A stretch of 64,000 bases of DNA from Tullyiplasma multilocale ATCC 49900 (GCF_000483165.1 NZ_AXXW01000005.1:62001-126000); one strand, 5' to 3'; shown: positions 43,664-60,224, counted from the first letter of the stretch. A program made the numbers and translations. Notes: generated by a model not told the origin, from the letters alone.

Positions 43664-43993
43664 TTATAAGTTAATTTCAATCTTATAAAATCATTGGTAT
43701 GTTTTACGGTCGTATTTTATATTGATTACCACCATATTTTTATTATAACTAATTTTTAGTGTTTTTATTTGTCGGTTTATTTTCTTTAATAATAAGTGGG
43801 CAAACTTATTAGGATCAACTTCCATTTTGCTGCTGAGAATATCTGCTGCTTCACTTGAGGTTAACCTAGGTTGAATCAAGTTGTCAACATTTTTATGGAA
43901 TACTCCGGATGTAACTATCGACATCACTCCAGTTACAATACTTGTTGTTAAGAACAAGAACATCAAACCTATCTTTAAATATCTATACTTCAT
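43664..43993 (-). CDS. Small membrane-anchored protein of unknown function, 109 residues
   Basis: One hydrophobic segment at about residues 8-30 with a basic start (KYRYLK), so N-in with the rest outside, or an uncleaved signal anchor. The remainder is basic. Translation passes a UGA at 43691 and ends at TAA 43664. The start overlaps the end of the 372-residue gene upstream by 11 bases, and AAGGAG lies 14 bases before the ATG. No family recognised. Confidence 0.6.
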
Positions 43994-45101
43994 AAAGACT
44001 CAACAACTCCTTAAATTTTTCGGCACCTTTAAGTTTCACAAATTCTTTTCAAAAGTCCTGTTCTAAATTGTATTCCTTATGTATAGCCTCTTCTAAAGCT
44101 ATGTCATTATAACTAACTTCATATTTGGTATTTTTTATATTTATTGTTTTATTTAGTTTTCTACCCAAAAGACTATAGTGAAAATCAAAGGTTTGGTTTT
44201 TCCTAAAAGGATTCACCACCAACCCTTTATCCCCATATTCATTGTCTACTACAATCTTTTGTTTATTTACCATAGTTTTATTGGTAATTTCCAATGATAG
44301 TCTATTATGATCTCTGGCTGTTTTAATCATTGGATTGATGTTATAGAAATTTTTAATGGGACCTTCACCATTAATTTTAAAGTTATCAAATTCCAAGATA
44401 CTTTCATTGATGTTGTTTTTAATCATTCTTATATCATTTAATATTCTCGTATTGCGTTTAACCCTATCGTGATTTTCAAGATATTTTAGTTGGTATTCAA
44501 CGAACTTATCTATAGATTTAATATCCTTAAAATCAAATGTTGTTTCCTTCAAGTTTGTCGTCAGAATATCATGAGTTTTTCTTTTTGTTTTAGTTATCAG
44601 ATCATACTCCAAATAATACTTCATTGTTTGATTAGAATAACCATCACTTAAATTAGTAACTGGATTTACTATTTTAATTTCTCCTTGTGCTTGGCGCAAC
44701 TGTTTATTAACTCGATGTTCTAATGTATAAAATAGATTGATTCCTTGATCGATATAATTCTTTTCATCGATTTGATACTCAAACATATTTATTCGTTTTT
44801 GTGAACTCTCTATAACATAGTCTCCATTGAGGTTTATTAACGGCTTAACTACGCTTAATTTGCCATTTTTAGACGTATATAGAGTGAATTTCATATCTTG
44901 TAGGATAAATTCCTTACCAAAGCTATTTGTAGGGTTTAAATGGCTATTTAAACCGATATTTACATAAACTTTATAATAATTCTTCCCATCTGTTTTAAAT
45001 TTGTTATTTACGAAAACTATTTCGGGACTAAATTTCGATTGATTTAATAATTCGTAGTTTTCTACTTTAATGCTCTCTTGATTTATATTTTGACTTATCA
45101 T
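43983..45101 (-). CDS. Protein of unknown function, 372 residues
   Basis: No signal peptide or membrane segment. Asn/Lys/Tyr-rich, with a beta-rich first half and a helical stretch near 210-260 (VEYQLKYLENHDRVKRN). Translation reads one UGA at 44049 and ends at TAG 43983 inside the next gene. The overlap with the small anchored protein suggests the two products function together, perhaps as a membrane-attached complex. Start at 45101 with AGGGG upstream. Confidence 0.65.
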
Positions 45102-45127
45102 AGTACCCCTATAGTATTAGGAGAAAA

Positions 45128-45155
45128 TAAAAAAAATAGCCCTAAGACTATTCGT
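45128..45155 (-). terminator. Weak terminator after tRNA-His
   Basis: AATAG/CTATT stem, eight-base loop and a T8 run on the minus strand. Confidence 0.55.
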
Positions 45156-45167
45156 TAATTTTTAAAA

Positions 45168-45244
45168 TGGGGCGCCGAACGGGAATTGAACCCGCGAATG
45201 CTAGAACCACAACCTAGTGTGTTAACCACTTCACCACCGGCGCC
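45168..45244 (-). tRNA. tRNA-His (anticodon GUG)
   Basis: 77 bases including CCA and the extra 5' G of tRNA-His. T-arm GCGGG-TTCAATT-CCCGT, anticodon loop TTGTGGT with GTG in the middle. Confidence 0.95.
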
Positions 45245-45274
45245 ATATAAAAACGTTGATTTAACAACATAGTA

Positions 45275-45304
45275 ATTATACTTAAATAAGTACTTATAAG
45301 TCAA
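45275..45304 (-). promoter_or_regulatory. Promoter of tRNA-His
   Basis: Minus strand TTGACT (45299-45304), N18, TATAAT (45275-45280), 31 bases before the tRNA. Confidence 0.75.
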
Positions 45305-45329
45305 TATCAACGTTGATTTTTTTATTTTA

Positions 45330-46874
45330 TTATTCTTTTGAACCTGAATTACTTGTAATACCTTTAACAAGGTATTTTTTAGTAAGAACAAAGATAATAA
45401 ACATTGGTAATATCGCAATAACAGCTGATGCCATTTTTACGTTTTGAGGATCCATTAAGCTTCCTACTTCATCACTAATGTTTCATACTCCGTTTGCGTC
45501 TCCTGTAGATTCAATAATTTGTCATAACAACATTGGTAATGTCATTCATTCAGAATCTGATTTAAGAACCATTGTAGGTCATAATACAGAGTTTCATGAT
45601 GCAATGAATCCCATTAATGCTGATGTGAAGATTGTAGCTCTTACTAAAGGAATAGCTACTTTTCAGAAGAATTTGAATGTTGATAATCCATCAACTTTCG
45701 CAGCTCTCTTAATTGAGTTATTAACACCATCAAAGGCATTTTTGAACATATAGATTGTAAATGCATTTCCGATGAATGGCACAAATAACGCCGGTAAAGT
45801 ATTTTGTCAGTTAAATGTTGTTGCCAACATGTATTGTCCAATTAATAAAGCTTCACCAGGTAACATCATTGTAGCTAGGATAACGACAATTAACACTTCT
45901 TTTCCACGTGTGTTGTAGTGTGATAATCCATAACCAGCTAATAATGAAGCAATGATTTGAGTAGTCATTGAGATGATTGCAATCACAAATGAGTTTGCAA
46001 TGAATTTTGAAACTTCTAGTTTAGCTTCTGGGTTATTGAATAAGAAGTCATAAGCAGCTGTTGTTCATTCACTTGGTCAAATTGGTAATGCACCAGTTAG
46101 TCCTCCACGAATTTCATCAACTGATCTAAATGAGATTGAAATCATTCAGTAGAATGGGAATATTACAATAATTGCCATCACAGATAAGAACAATGTTCTA
46201 ACTGTTAATATACCAGCTTGTTTTCATCAAACTTCTCCAGCCATTGATGCTGTAAATAATTTCTTTTTGTAAACATATCTGTTAAATCCAAAGTTGTTTA
46301 CATAGTTAACATTACGACGGTGTTTTCCAATTAAGTTGAATTTAATTGTAATTTCAGTCATTGTTAATTTATTACTTGAGATATCAAACAACTCTTCAGC
46401 TCATTCAAAATCATTTTGAACTAATTGTAAGTGTCTTTCATTTCTTAATGATTTGATTTCAGCTCTTGAAGTAGCTTCTCTCATTTTTTGTTTATGGTCA
46501 AATCTAATTTGATCTCTAATGTTTGAGTATTTAGCATCAATTTCGAATTTGTTTAAGTTAGCCTTTAAGCTATTTCCATAACTCTTTTGAATTTTAAGAT
46601 TAGTAAATAATTTATATCCACTATAAATAGCTAGAACTAATATTAAAACTCCAAATACGATTGCAGCAATTCAACCACCTTCTGAGATAGTTGTAGTAAC
46701 TGCTTTATCACCAGTTCCAGTAGTAACATCTTTGAATGATGTGTGGTACATAAATGAACCAACCACAGTTAATACTGAACCAAGTGTAATTGTTAATAAT
46801 GTCATTCAACCAAATAACATATTACTTCTACTTGCCTTAGAATGGTAAGTATGTTTTTCAAATTGTTGTTGCAT
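45330..46874 (-). CDS. Carbohydrate ABC importer permease (UgpE/MalG type) with long N-terminal extension
   Basis: Inner-membrane subunit of a sugar or glycerol-phosphate importer; 514 residues against about 280 for standard family members. The first 220 residues hold two extra membrane segments (about 21-43 and 67-90) and a charged cytoplasmic region. The conserved permease follows, with the EAA loop KRAAKVDGLSTFKFFWKVAIP. More than ten UGA codons are read as Trp, which hides the gene under the standard code. Last of four importer genes; nine bases after the partner permease. Confidence 0.88.
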
Positions 46875-46883
46875 AATTACCCC

Positions 46884-47894
46884 CTATTTGTATCTTTTTG
46901 CAAGCATTCTTGTAGCAATTCTAGATAGAATTGTAATCGCTAAAATTATTATTAGCAATAATATGGAAGCAGCTCCGGCTTTTTGGTATGATACTACCCC
47001 TTGGCTGGCTCCTGTTGTTTTTTCATAAATTCAGAAAACAATTGTTTGTGAATCTACCATTTCGGCAGCTGATTCAGATTTAAATAATCCTAACGGCATA
47101 GCTTTGAATGATTGAATGATTCCCATTGTTGTTAAGTAAACTACCATTGGAGTGATTCCTGGCATACTTATTCTTCAGAATTGTTTTGTTTTGTTCATAC
47201 CATCAATTGATGCTGCAGCATAGTATTGAGGATTTACTCTCATAAATGCCGCAGTTAACATAATGATGTTAAATGGTAATGCTCTTCATATACCAAATAT
47301 CAATAATACCCAGATTGCAAATCTTGGATCATTTTGTCATCTAATTGGATCCATACCAATTCCTGTAAGGATTTGGTTTAATAATCCTCCATCATTTGAT
47401 GAGAACATGAATGAGAATGCCATCGCAATAGCCATCGCACTTGTTCCATAAGGTAAGAAGAATAACCCTTGTAAGAATGAGAATATTCTCTTATTAATAA
47501 TTGATGATAAAGCTTTAGCTACACCGATTGAAATAATCATTGAAACCGGCACAACAACTACAACATATAATGCTGAGTTACGCATAGCTATCATGAAAGT
47601 TCTATCATTGATGATGTTTTTGAAGTTAACCATTGAAGCTGTTCATTTAACTAGATATTGACCATCTCCATTGAAACCATTTTTGAAAATGATTCCAGCA
47701 GCGAAGAATGTGAATAATGCTAGGAAAAAGAAAGCTGGAGTAACTCATATTAATTGAATGAAGAAACTGTCATGTTTTTTAACAACCTTTTTATTTTTTA
47801 CATTTTTTACTGATTGAGTGACGTTATCAAAAAACTTTAGTTTGAAACCGTTGTTTGTTGATTCTACGTTTGTGTTTGTATTAGTTTTAGCCAT
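46884..47894 (-). CDS. Carbohydrate ABC importer permease (UgpA/MalF type)
   Basis: Partner permease of 336 residues with six membrane segments. The EAA loop reads YAAASIDGMNKTKQFWRISMP. The N-terminal 45 residues are polar and Asn/Lys-rich. Its ATG is one base after the ATPase stop (TAAGATG). UGA is read as Trp several times. Acts with the permease at 45330 and the ATPase and lipoprotein upstream. Confidence 0.9.
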
Positions 47895-47895
47895 C

Positions 47896-49794
<1,899 letters not shown>

Positions 49795-49815
49795 TGTTTT
49801 TCTCCTATTTTTTTC

Positions 49816-52260
49816 TTATTTTCCTCAGATTGTAGAGTGTTCTTTATAACCTGATGATTCATATACAACTTTTGATGTTGAGTTAGCATTTGTAGCCATA
49901 ACTAAGATTCTTCCATCTTTTGGATTGTGGAATCTTTTTGATCAGAAGTTATTTAATGTTAATTCTTTTTCTGGATCTTTCATTTTATCTGCATTAGCAA
50001 AATCTGATAATCCGTAGAAAGTTGCTACTCAATCTCTAAAGATAAAGAAACGCATTCCATTACCATACGGTGATGGTGATTGTGAATATAGCAATCCAGT
50101 ATCTGTTGCAATTTCTTTTTCTGTTGTAGTTAACTCATCGTTCATGATAGTAGCATTTGGTGTTGCTAGCGCTGAAATTGCAATACTATCAACGATTTGG
50201 TGCATATATTTGTCAAAACTGATTTTTGTTTTAACTGTATTATTTTTTGAATCGATTGAGGCTGATCCAAAGTTTTCATAATACATATTAGTTGATTCAT
50301 CATGGTCTTCCCCATGTTCAATGTTATATAGTAATTTTTCTTTTACCTCGTGTTCTGTAATAACCTTACCTTCACCGGCATTTAAAACTTCTTTTTCAAT
50401 ATCTACATATGAATAGTAGTTTGATGGAATGTATCCCGAATTTGCTGAGTAATCAGATAAAGACTTAGCTTCCATGAAATAGTTAGCAAATCGGATTGCA
50501 ACATCTTGTTGTTTTTCTGTTGTTGCTTTAAACATTGATAGTCCAGGTCCTTGTTGAATCCCGAATTGACGACGTTGTTGACCAACAACTTCTCCTGTTT
50601 CAGATTCAGAGTCACGATAGAATGCTGGTGTAGCTACTGCTAAAGCATTGTTATCATAAACTTTGTTTTCTGTATCATTATTCACCATGTTGCCGTTTTC
50701 ATCAATTTTTTTAGCTGTAACACTGTATGATGCTCCAGCAGTTGAACCCATACCAACTAGCATGTTACCGTTGATGAAGTAATTAGAACCATAAATTGAT
50801 CCTGAAGGGTTACCCCCAAGTAATCCACCATTGTGGTTTTCGTTTCCAGCAAGTGGAACCAATTGATTCATATAGTTAAAGAATTTAGCTACACTGTCAA
50901 CTGAAGTTGTACCACTTTTATCGTTAATTTTTAATGTATATGCATCAGTTCCATCTCAGTTGAAGAATTTTTTCTGTGGATTTTGTTCTAATTCAATCCC
51001 TGTTGAGTTTCTATCTGTTCCATAAATGAATCCAGGAGTATCATCGATTGATAATGAGAACATTTTTCCTTTATTATCTTCGTTGTCTAAAACTTTTGTC
51101 TGTTTAGCCAATTCATAGAAAGCAGTTGATAGAACTAATATCTTGTCTGCATCTGCTACGATGTTTTGAATATCTTTAGCGTTATATACACCTTTTTCAT
51201 ATTGATCTTCATCAGTTTTAGGTGCAAATCATGTTTTGAATAATTCTTTAATTGATTGTCCTGCGTAAATATTAATTGTTGGATTTTCAGTTTGACCGAC
51301 AGTTGCTTCTTGATTTTTGAAATCTGGAACTTTAACATCATTGAATTTTTTTGAAGGATCACCAAACACTGTTGATTTAGATTGTTTAATAACTACATCT
51401 TCATAGCCCTTAAGTGTTTCATGTGGATTTCAATTTTCATCCACTGCTAAATTACTAAATTGAGTTTCATTAGTTAAATCTACTTCTCCATCTGTAATTC
51501 TGTAAACAAGTTCTGCTAATAATCTTTTATTAAGCATTCCATAGTTCATAGATTTACCAGTTGGTGCTCCGTACATTTTTCCACTTGTTGTCATAGCTTC
51601 ACTTAAGAATGAGTATGTTAATGGTTTGAAGAATTGAGTTTTTTCATATTCTGGAAATTCAGCATTAGCATATTGTGATGCTGCATCTTCGTCTCCAACT
51701 TTTTTCAAGTCGTATTTTAAGATTTCCTCTAATGAACGGTTATTTGTAGCTTCATTACCAACTTTGAAGTTATTTTTGAAGTCTTTTAAGTTTTCGTATT
51801 GGAAATTAGACGAAAAATTATTAGCACTATCAGAACCAACTTGTTTTTGAGTGTTTAAACTTTCAATTCACTCATTATCTCAGTTGATTACAGCTCGCAT
51901 ATCGATAACTTTGTCAGCCCCAACTTGTGTCTCATATAACGTTACGTTATCTGGATAAGTCACATATAAGTTTGGAAGAGTTTCACCAGAAGTAATTTTT
52001 TTAATAATATCCCCTTTTGGAGCTGATTGAACCACAACTTCCATTTTTGAATATTCACTACCCTCTGACTTTAATTTAGCATTGAACTTGTCAACCATTG
52101 CTTGGTAGGCTTTAAAAGGAGCCTTCTCAGGTTTGGATACATCTTGTTCAATTTCTAAAATAACTTTTGTTGTGTCTTCTACTTGCGTACATGATACAAC
52201 AGCTGCTCCAGTTGTCGCTACTAACGATACTGCGCCTAATATTACTAATAATTTTCTCAT
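49816..52260 (-). CDS. Large lipoprotein, probable substrate-binding protein of the importer
   Basis: An 814-residue surface lipoprotein. The signal peptide MRKLLVILGAVSLVATTGAA is followed by the lipobox VVSC with Cys24 as lipid anchor. The segments AYQAMVDKFNAKLK and LPNLYVTYPDNV resemble the start of extracellular solute-binding family 1 proteins, but the protein is twice as long. First importer gene, 21 bases before the ATPase. The ATG overlaps the nrnA stop. Sugar or glycerol-phosphate binding is inferred from the operon. Confidence 0.85.
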
Positions 52261-53213
52261 TATAATTGCCCTTTACTCTCTCTGATTAATTCATTCATGT
52301 CGTCAATAACTTGCATCGCTTGATCCAAGTTATCAATTATAGCTCCAGAAGCCAATGCATGGCCTCCTCCGCCTCACTTAACAGCGATGCTGTTTATTGT
52401 AAGTTCTTTACTTCTGAACTCTACTCTGTAACGCCCATCTTCTCTGATGGCAAATGTAATTCAAACATCTATCCCTTTGATGTTTTTTAGAATATTTGAA
52501 AACTTACCGTTTTCTTCATATCTAATATTATATTTCTTAACCATTTCGTCAGTTAGAATAATATATCCTAAACCTTGGTCAGTTACTTTTGCTGTAGTTA
52601 TTAATTCTGATCTCAACTCGAGATCTTCGAAAGTACTCTCGTACATATTATTGTATAATTCTTGTCAATCGAAGTCTTCTTCGAATAACCTCGCACATAC
52701 TTCAAATGTCCTTGAAGTTGTACCCCTAAATAGGAAACGACCTGAATCGGTACAAATCCCATGATAAATCACTCTCGCGGCTTCGGGAGAAATAATTCAA
52801 TTTAATTCTTTGGCTAAATAACCAACCATTTCACTGGCACTTGTAAATGTTGTATCTACTCATGAGATGTCTCCATATGGAGTCGCATCTGGATGGTGGT
52901 CAATTTTTATTATTTCTTTTGCTAAACTAAAACGCTGATCATCAATTCGTTCAACGTTTCCACAATCTGTCACGATAACTAATGCGTCTTTGTAAAAGTC
53001 GTCGCTAATTTTTTCATCCATTAAACCGATGAATTTTAAATATTCAATATCTTCACCTTGAACAAAAACTTGCTTGTCAGGGAAATTTGAGGTAATTAAA
53101 TACTTTAACCCTAGTTGAGAACCATAAGCGTCTCCATCTGGGATAATGTGTCTATGAATTATAATCTTATTGTACTCTTGTATTTTTTCACTAATAAGAG
53201 ATAAGTAATTCAT
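52260..53213 (-). CDS. nrnA: DHH/DHHA1 phosphoesterase (NrnA-like oligoribonuclease/pAp phosphatase)
   Basis: Degrades nanoRNA and/or 3'-phosphoadenosine 5'-phosphate in the cytoplasm; 317 residues. The metal-binding HRHIIPDGDAYGS (about 20-32), VTDCGN and IDHHPD are present, and the DHHA1 end has GGGGHALASGA. CGGAGG precedes the start. The stop and the importer lipoprotein start overlap as TAATG, an odd pairing of RNA decay and sugar import. UGA is read as Trp several times. Confidence 0.9.
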
Positions 53214-53394
53214 GCAACCTCCGTTGTTGTATTTCTTAAACCTATGTAGGTTATTAAGTTCTTAAATTAATAATATAGTATTCTAATATTTAAACAACAC
53301 ATAAAAAAACATATTTTTAACGATATTTTTAAAAATTTTCACATATCACGGAAAACCTTATTTAAAGGCCTTAAATAGGTAGAAAATTTTCTAA

Positions 53395-53428
53395 AAATAC
53401 CACAATAAGTGAACTTATCATGGTATTT
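53395..53428 (-). terminator. Terminator after coaD
   Basis: Minus strand AATACCA/TGGTATT and ATAAGT/ACTTAT in one hairpin with a 2-base mismatch, followed by T5. Confidence 0.75.
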
Positions 53429-53432
53429 ATAA

Positions 53433-53852
53433 TTATTGATTATATTTTTCAATTTCTCTCATTAATGAAGATGATATTTCTTTATCTCCATCTTCAGCAA
53501 AAAAGAAGATAGTTTCTAAATTGTTATTCATAACTTTATTAGCTTTTGCTAGTTCATATTCATATTGGAAATCAGTGTCATTTCTAATTCCTCTTAATAA
53601 GTAATTAACTTCTAATTCACGCGCTAGTTGATGAGTTAGCTTATCTGGGTTCATTATTACTGACACTCTACTAAAGTCTTGTAACAACTCTCTAACGTCC
53701 CCAAAACGATCTGTTATATCGCTGCTATCCTTATTAATATTGTTTGTTACAACAACAATTACTTCATCAAAAACTTCAACAGCCTTTTCGATTAATTTAA
53801 TATGTCCTTCATGGATTGGATCAAAACTTCCTGGAAATATAATTTTTTTCAT
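53433..53852 (-). CDS. coaD: Phosphopantetheine adenylyltransferase
   Basis: Penultimate step of coenzyme A synthesis. It has 139 residues, slightly shorter than the usual 160. The nucleotidyl-transfer motif GSFDPIHEGH is at residues 8-17, with LRGIRNDTDFQYE near 88 and a C-terminal SSSLMREI. GAGG lies six bases before the start. Monocistronic between terminators. Confidence 0.95.
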   Translation of the reverse strand: MKKIIFPGSFDPIHEGHIKLIEKAVEVFDEVIVVVTNNINKDSSDITDRFGDVRELLQDFSRVSVIMNPDKLTHQLARELEVNYLLRGIRNDTDFQYEYELAKANKVMNNNLETIFFFAEDGDKEISSSLMREIEKYNQ

Positions 53853-53924
53853 GTTTGCCTCATAATTCTATATTAAGATTATAAACTTCATTATTTTCAA
53901 TGAAAGGATTTGTTCCAAATTGGA

Positions 53925-53951
53925 ATAAAAAAATAGCCGAAGCTATTTTAG
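53925..53951 (-). terminator. Terminator after the 525-residue membrane protein gene
   Basis: AAATAGC, UUCG loop on the transcript, GCTATTT, T7-ATTCC. Confidence 0.9.
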
Positions 53952-53959
53952 TTTACTTA

Positions 53960-55537
53960 TTATTTAGATGCTTTAGCTTTTTTTGCTTCTGCTTCTTTAC
54001 CTTGTTCTGCTAATTCAGCTTGTAAAGCCATTTTTTTACGAGTTGAAGGTAATACAATGTTGTTTAATAACATACCACTGAATGATAAGTAGATTCAGAA
54101 TCCAACTAATGTGATTGAGTTTGCTGCTGCTAAAATTGATTTAGCATCTTTTAAAGCTTCTGTATCATTTAAGAATAGACCTGTAAAGTTTGCTGCTGTA
54201 GCAATTGTTCAAGCAACTAATGGTAAAACAATTCCATCAACGAATAATTTTTTTGTCATTCCTTCTGGTGATTTGTTTGCGTCCATTAATGTTGAAATTA
54301 CGTATAATACTAAGCATGAAGATAAGATTAAGTATCCAACTGCTGAGAATCAAACTCAAATTTGATCCATTGATCCAGCATCAGTAATTGTTTTACCGTC
54401 TGGGAATACTTTAGACATACCAACCATACCAGCAGAAATTGTAATAGCTAATAAAATGTATAAGCTGTAGTAAATTGCTGCAGGTTTAGCTAATGCTTTT
54501 TTCATGTTTGCGTATGAAGATTTTGTAAATGTTAATGTTGCGTGTAAAGCGATTGCTAAACCGAATCATGTTAACATGAACACAGCTGAAGTAACAAAAG
54601 TATTAATATCTCCTGTTGTTTTAGCCAATCCTGTTACTAATCCTCCTACTAATGCTCCAACGATAATTGCAGGAATTAAAGTTGCGATTAAGTAGATTGA
54701 GAATCTAAACATTTCTAAGCTGAATAATTTTCAAGCTAATTTAGATTGTGTATCTGTTCCTGTTTCTAATGCTTTATAGTAAGCAATACTGTATTTTGAA
54801 CCAACTGAAGTGTATTCGTATCCACGTTTGAAGTCAAAGAACATTTCATCAGCTCTTTGAGCGATAGCCATTCTTCTTTCTTTTTCATACATTTCTTTTA
54901 AAGAATTGATGATTACTTCTGATGGTTTAACATAAATAGTTAAATCTAATTCTCTAATTAAACCTGATCCAATTTCTTCCATCATGTTTGTTAAGAATGT
55001 AGGTTTAAATGCTAAACCTCCGTAAGTTGCGTAAACCCCTTTAATTTGTTCGTGGTCTCCTAAAGCTAATTTGCTGTTTAAATCAGTAACTCAAGCAATA
55101 GTTTTTTGGTAGTTATATAAAACGTTATTGTTACGTGCTTTAACGTAACCTTTAATTCCGATAACTGTTCCAAAGAATAATTGTTTTGTTAATGGTACTA
55201 ACATCGCAAATACTCCCCCAACTAAAACTAGTTTAAATGGGTCAAGTAATGATTTAGCTAATGAGTTGTGAGCAAATACCCCTTGGAATAATCAACCTTC
55301 AGAAGCTTTATCTGCTACTGCTTGTTTGATTAATGCAACATCAAAAATATCACCAGCTGATAGCCCTAAAGCTCCAGCAACTGTTCCTCAGTTTGTTGAT
55401 CCCATTTGTACATGGTTATAACCTAAGGCTTCATTTGATAAGTTATATACTGATGCATTGTCAATTCATGCTGAATATCCAAAGTATATTACTGCTACAA
55501 CTAATAATAAGATTATTAATCTTGTAGTTTTTCTCAT
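53960..55537 (-). CDS. Polytopic membrane protein of unknown function, 525 residues
   Basis: About seven to eight membrane segments: one at 6-23, one near 100-125, and a group from about 265 to 505. Between them is a soluble cytoplasmic-looking domain (about 130-260) with a basic, helical part (YEKERRMAIAQRADEMFFDF). It ends in an Ala/Lys/Glu tail. Promoter TTGACT-N19-TATAAT with extended TG lies at 55567-55597. Several UGA codons are read as Trp. No family recognised. Confidence 0.8.
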
Positions 55538-55566
55538 ATTATTCTTTTCCTTTCTCTAACTATAAG

Positions 55567-55597
55567 ATTATAGCAATATATAAATGTTAAAAGTCAA
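55567..55597 (-). promoter_or_regulatory. Promoter of the 525-residue membrane protein gene
   Basis: Minus strand TTGACT (55592-55597), N19, TATAAT (55567-55572), with TGC just before the -10 box. Confidence 0.6.
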
Positions 55598-55607
55598 TAT
55601 ATAAATA

Positions 55608-55632
55608 AAAAAAGCACCAAGAAGCGCTTTTT
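55608..55632 (-). terminator. Terminator after leuS
   Basis: AAGCGC pairs with GTGCTT (one G-T pair) around six bases, then T7-ATTT. Confidence 0.7.
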
Positions 55633-55648
55633 TTGTTAGATTTTTTTA

Positions 55649-58066
<2,418 letters not shown>

Positions 58067-58126
58067 TTTCTTATCTCCTTCAAAGTCATTAGTATAATTT
58101 TACTATTTTTAATTATAAAAACAAAG

Positions 58127-58151
58127 AAAAAATAGACCTAAGTCTACTTTT
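58127..58151 (-). terminator. Terminator after the MATE gene
   Basis: TAGAC/GTCTA stem with a four-base loop and T6 on the minus strand. Confidence 0.7.
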
Positions 58152-58159
58152 CTTCAATA

Positions 58160-60133
58160 TTAACGTTTTCTTCTAATTCGACCAATTTTATGAGCTCTTA
58201 ACCCTTCGCTGGCACGAACTTTGTTTTCTTCTAAAGTTTCAATAACTTCTTCAATGATTTCTACTTGATGTTCTTTTTCTTCAAGTGGGATATCAGAACT
58301 TATAACTTCCTCTAAATTGTTTTTTGTGTTATCGATTAAGTCATCTAATCTTTCGACTGTCGCTTTTTCTCTTGGTGACATATTAGGGTTTAATTTCCTA
58401 TTATTATGTTTGAAGAAGAATTGGGCAGCTTTTCCTCAGAAAGTATTTTCATTATCTCTTTCAGCAGTTAGATTTACTAATCATTTTTTACGTCTGTAGA
58501 TTGAGTAACCAAGTCCAGCTTTTATCAATTCAGCTGTATTTACAATAACAAAGATATAAACAATGTCTAAACTAAATAAACCAGCATCACCGATTACATC
58601 TTTGTTACATAAAACTAAGAATAGGTATAAAGGAATTTGGACACATCAATTAAATAATGAGTCCATTGCAAGTGCTCATCACACTTGACCCCCTGCTCTT
58701 AAAATTGAATATGCAGTATTGGCAATCATTAATCCTGTATAAGTCAATCCATACATTAATAACATTCAACGAGCGATTCTATGTGCTTCTGGTGTTATAT
58801 GTCAAATGCTTGGTAAAACCCCTGATAAAGCCACTAATGACAATCCGAATACCAGTCCAATAATAATCGCTAAACCATACAAGTGTTTCGCATTGTATTC
58901 AGCTTGTTTAAGGTTGTTAGCCCCCAATTGGTTACCAACAAGAGCAGTAACCCCAGCATTCATACCATGATATAGTGGAGAGAATATAGCCATAGTAACT
59001 GTAGCGTAAATTGCATTAGCAGTTAAAGCTTCAACTGAATAAGTTCCCCTCATTTTTACCATTACAACAGCTCCGAAAGCAAATGCTAGTTCATTAATTA
59101 AAATAGGCATAGCTTTTTTAGATGTGTTGGCAATAATACGTTTTTGAACCCTGAATGATTGGGTTGTTGGGATAAACTCGAATCTTTTAATAGAAAGCAA
59201 GGTTACAATGAATATTGTTTGAAGTGATCTTGCAATAACTGTAGCGATCGCTGAACCTCTAACTCCTAAGTTTGGAGCTGCGGATCCTAAAATAACTGCA
59301 TCAGTTAATAATAAGTTTCCTAAAACATTAAATGTTAAAGCAATCAATGACATTCAGAATGAGTATAATGGACGTCCAGTTTCTCTCAATGATGTAATTG
59401 CTACTTGGTTAATTGTTAGTAATAAGTATGAAGGAGCAATAATTTGGTAGTAGTGTTCCCCTTCTTGAGTTGAAAGAATTGACACTTCATTTTGAATTGC
59501 ATTGAAAACTCTTGTAACTTGTTCTTTAGTTGAATTTTCAGTTAATTGTCCTATTTCGGCGAAAACATCAGAAATTGATTCATTCCCGTAATGTGGGTTT
59601 GTAGTAAATGAAATTAATGGTCTAGTTAATCCTGGAATGGCAAAGATCGCAAAGAATAAAGTAATGGTAAATACTACATAAATTTTAATAGATGTAATTT
59701 GTCTTAATTTATTATAGTCTCCAGCTCCATAGTATTGAGAAGAATAAACCCCGGCTCCATAACAGAAACCAGATACCATGGCGAACATAATAACGTACAT
59801 TTGGTTAGATGCTGTGATACCATTTACAGCAATTTGTCCAGAAGTATAAAGTTGTCCAGATTCACCAACAGCATAATTCCCAAGTCCGAATCCATTTAAA
59901 AAATCACTACCAAGTTGATTTCAACCAGAAAGCTTAATATTATTTAAAAAATCCTCAAAACCATTAACTTGTTTATTAGATAAGTTGTTAACAAACATAC
60001 TATCGACAATGTCAGTTGAAGCCATAATAATCTCTTGGAAAATAGATCATAAAATAATCCCCAGTGCAGCTGCATATCATGCACGACTGGCGAAGAATTT
60101 ATTCTTTTTGTCCGCTCTTGTAACTGTTTCCAT
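58160..60133 (-). CDS. MATE-family efflux transporter with cytoplasmic C-terminal tail
   Basis: A 657-residue secondary transporter of the MATE (multidrug and toxin extrusion) family. Twelve hydrophobic segments are consistent with the fold. Recognisable segments are GICYGAG-like GFCYGAGVYSSQYYGAG, LRETGRPLYSF and GVRGSAIATVIARSLQT. An extra loop of about 60 residues lies between the first two helices. A charged 100-residue tail rich in Glu and Arg ends the protein. GGGGAT precedes the start. Cargo unknown; drugs, ions or lipids are possible. Confidence 0.88.
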
Positions 60134-60182
60134 TTTATCCCCTTCATTTTAAATCTAGATTGATTTTATACCTTTTAAAAAT

Positions 60183-60211
60183 AAAAAAAAGTACTGAATG
60201 AACAGTACTTG
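60183..60211 (-). terminator. Terminator after tRNA-Ile
   Basis: AAGTACTG, loop, CAGTACTT, then T8 on the minus strand. Confidence 0.85.
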
Positions 60212-60224
60212 ATTTATTTTTAAA

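Noticed and set aside
45252-45315. Repeated AACGTTGAT/ATCAACGTT as the terminator of the importer operon
   Set aside because: No T run follows on the minus strand, and the segment contains the tRNA-His promoter.
60183-60211. AAGTACT motifs here as a further copy of the AAAGTACTTT operator
   Set aside because: They are arms of the tRNA-Ile terminator hairpin with a loop between; not the continuous palindrome.
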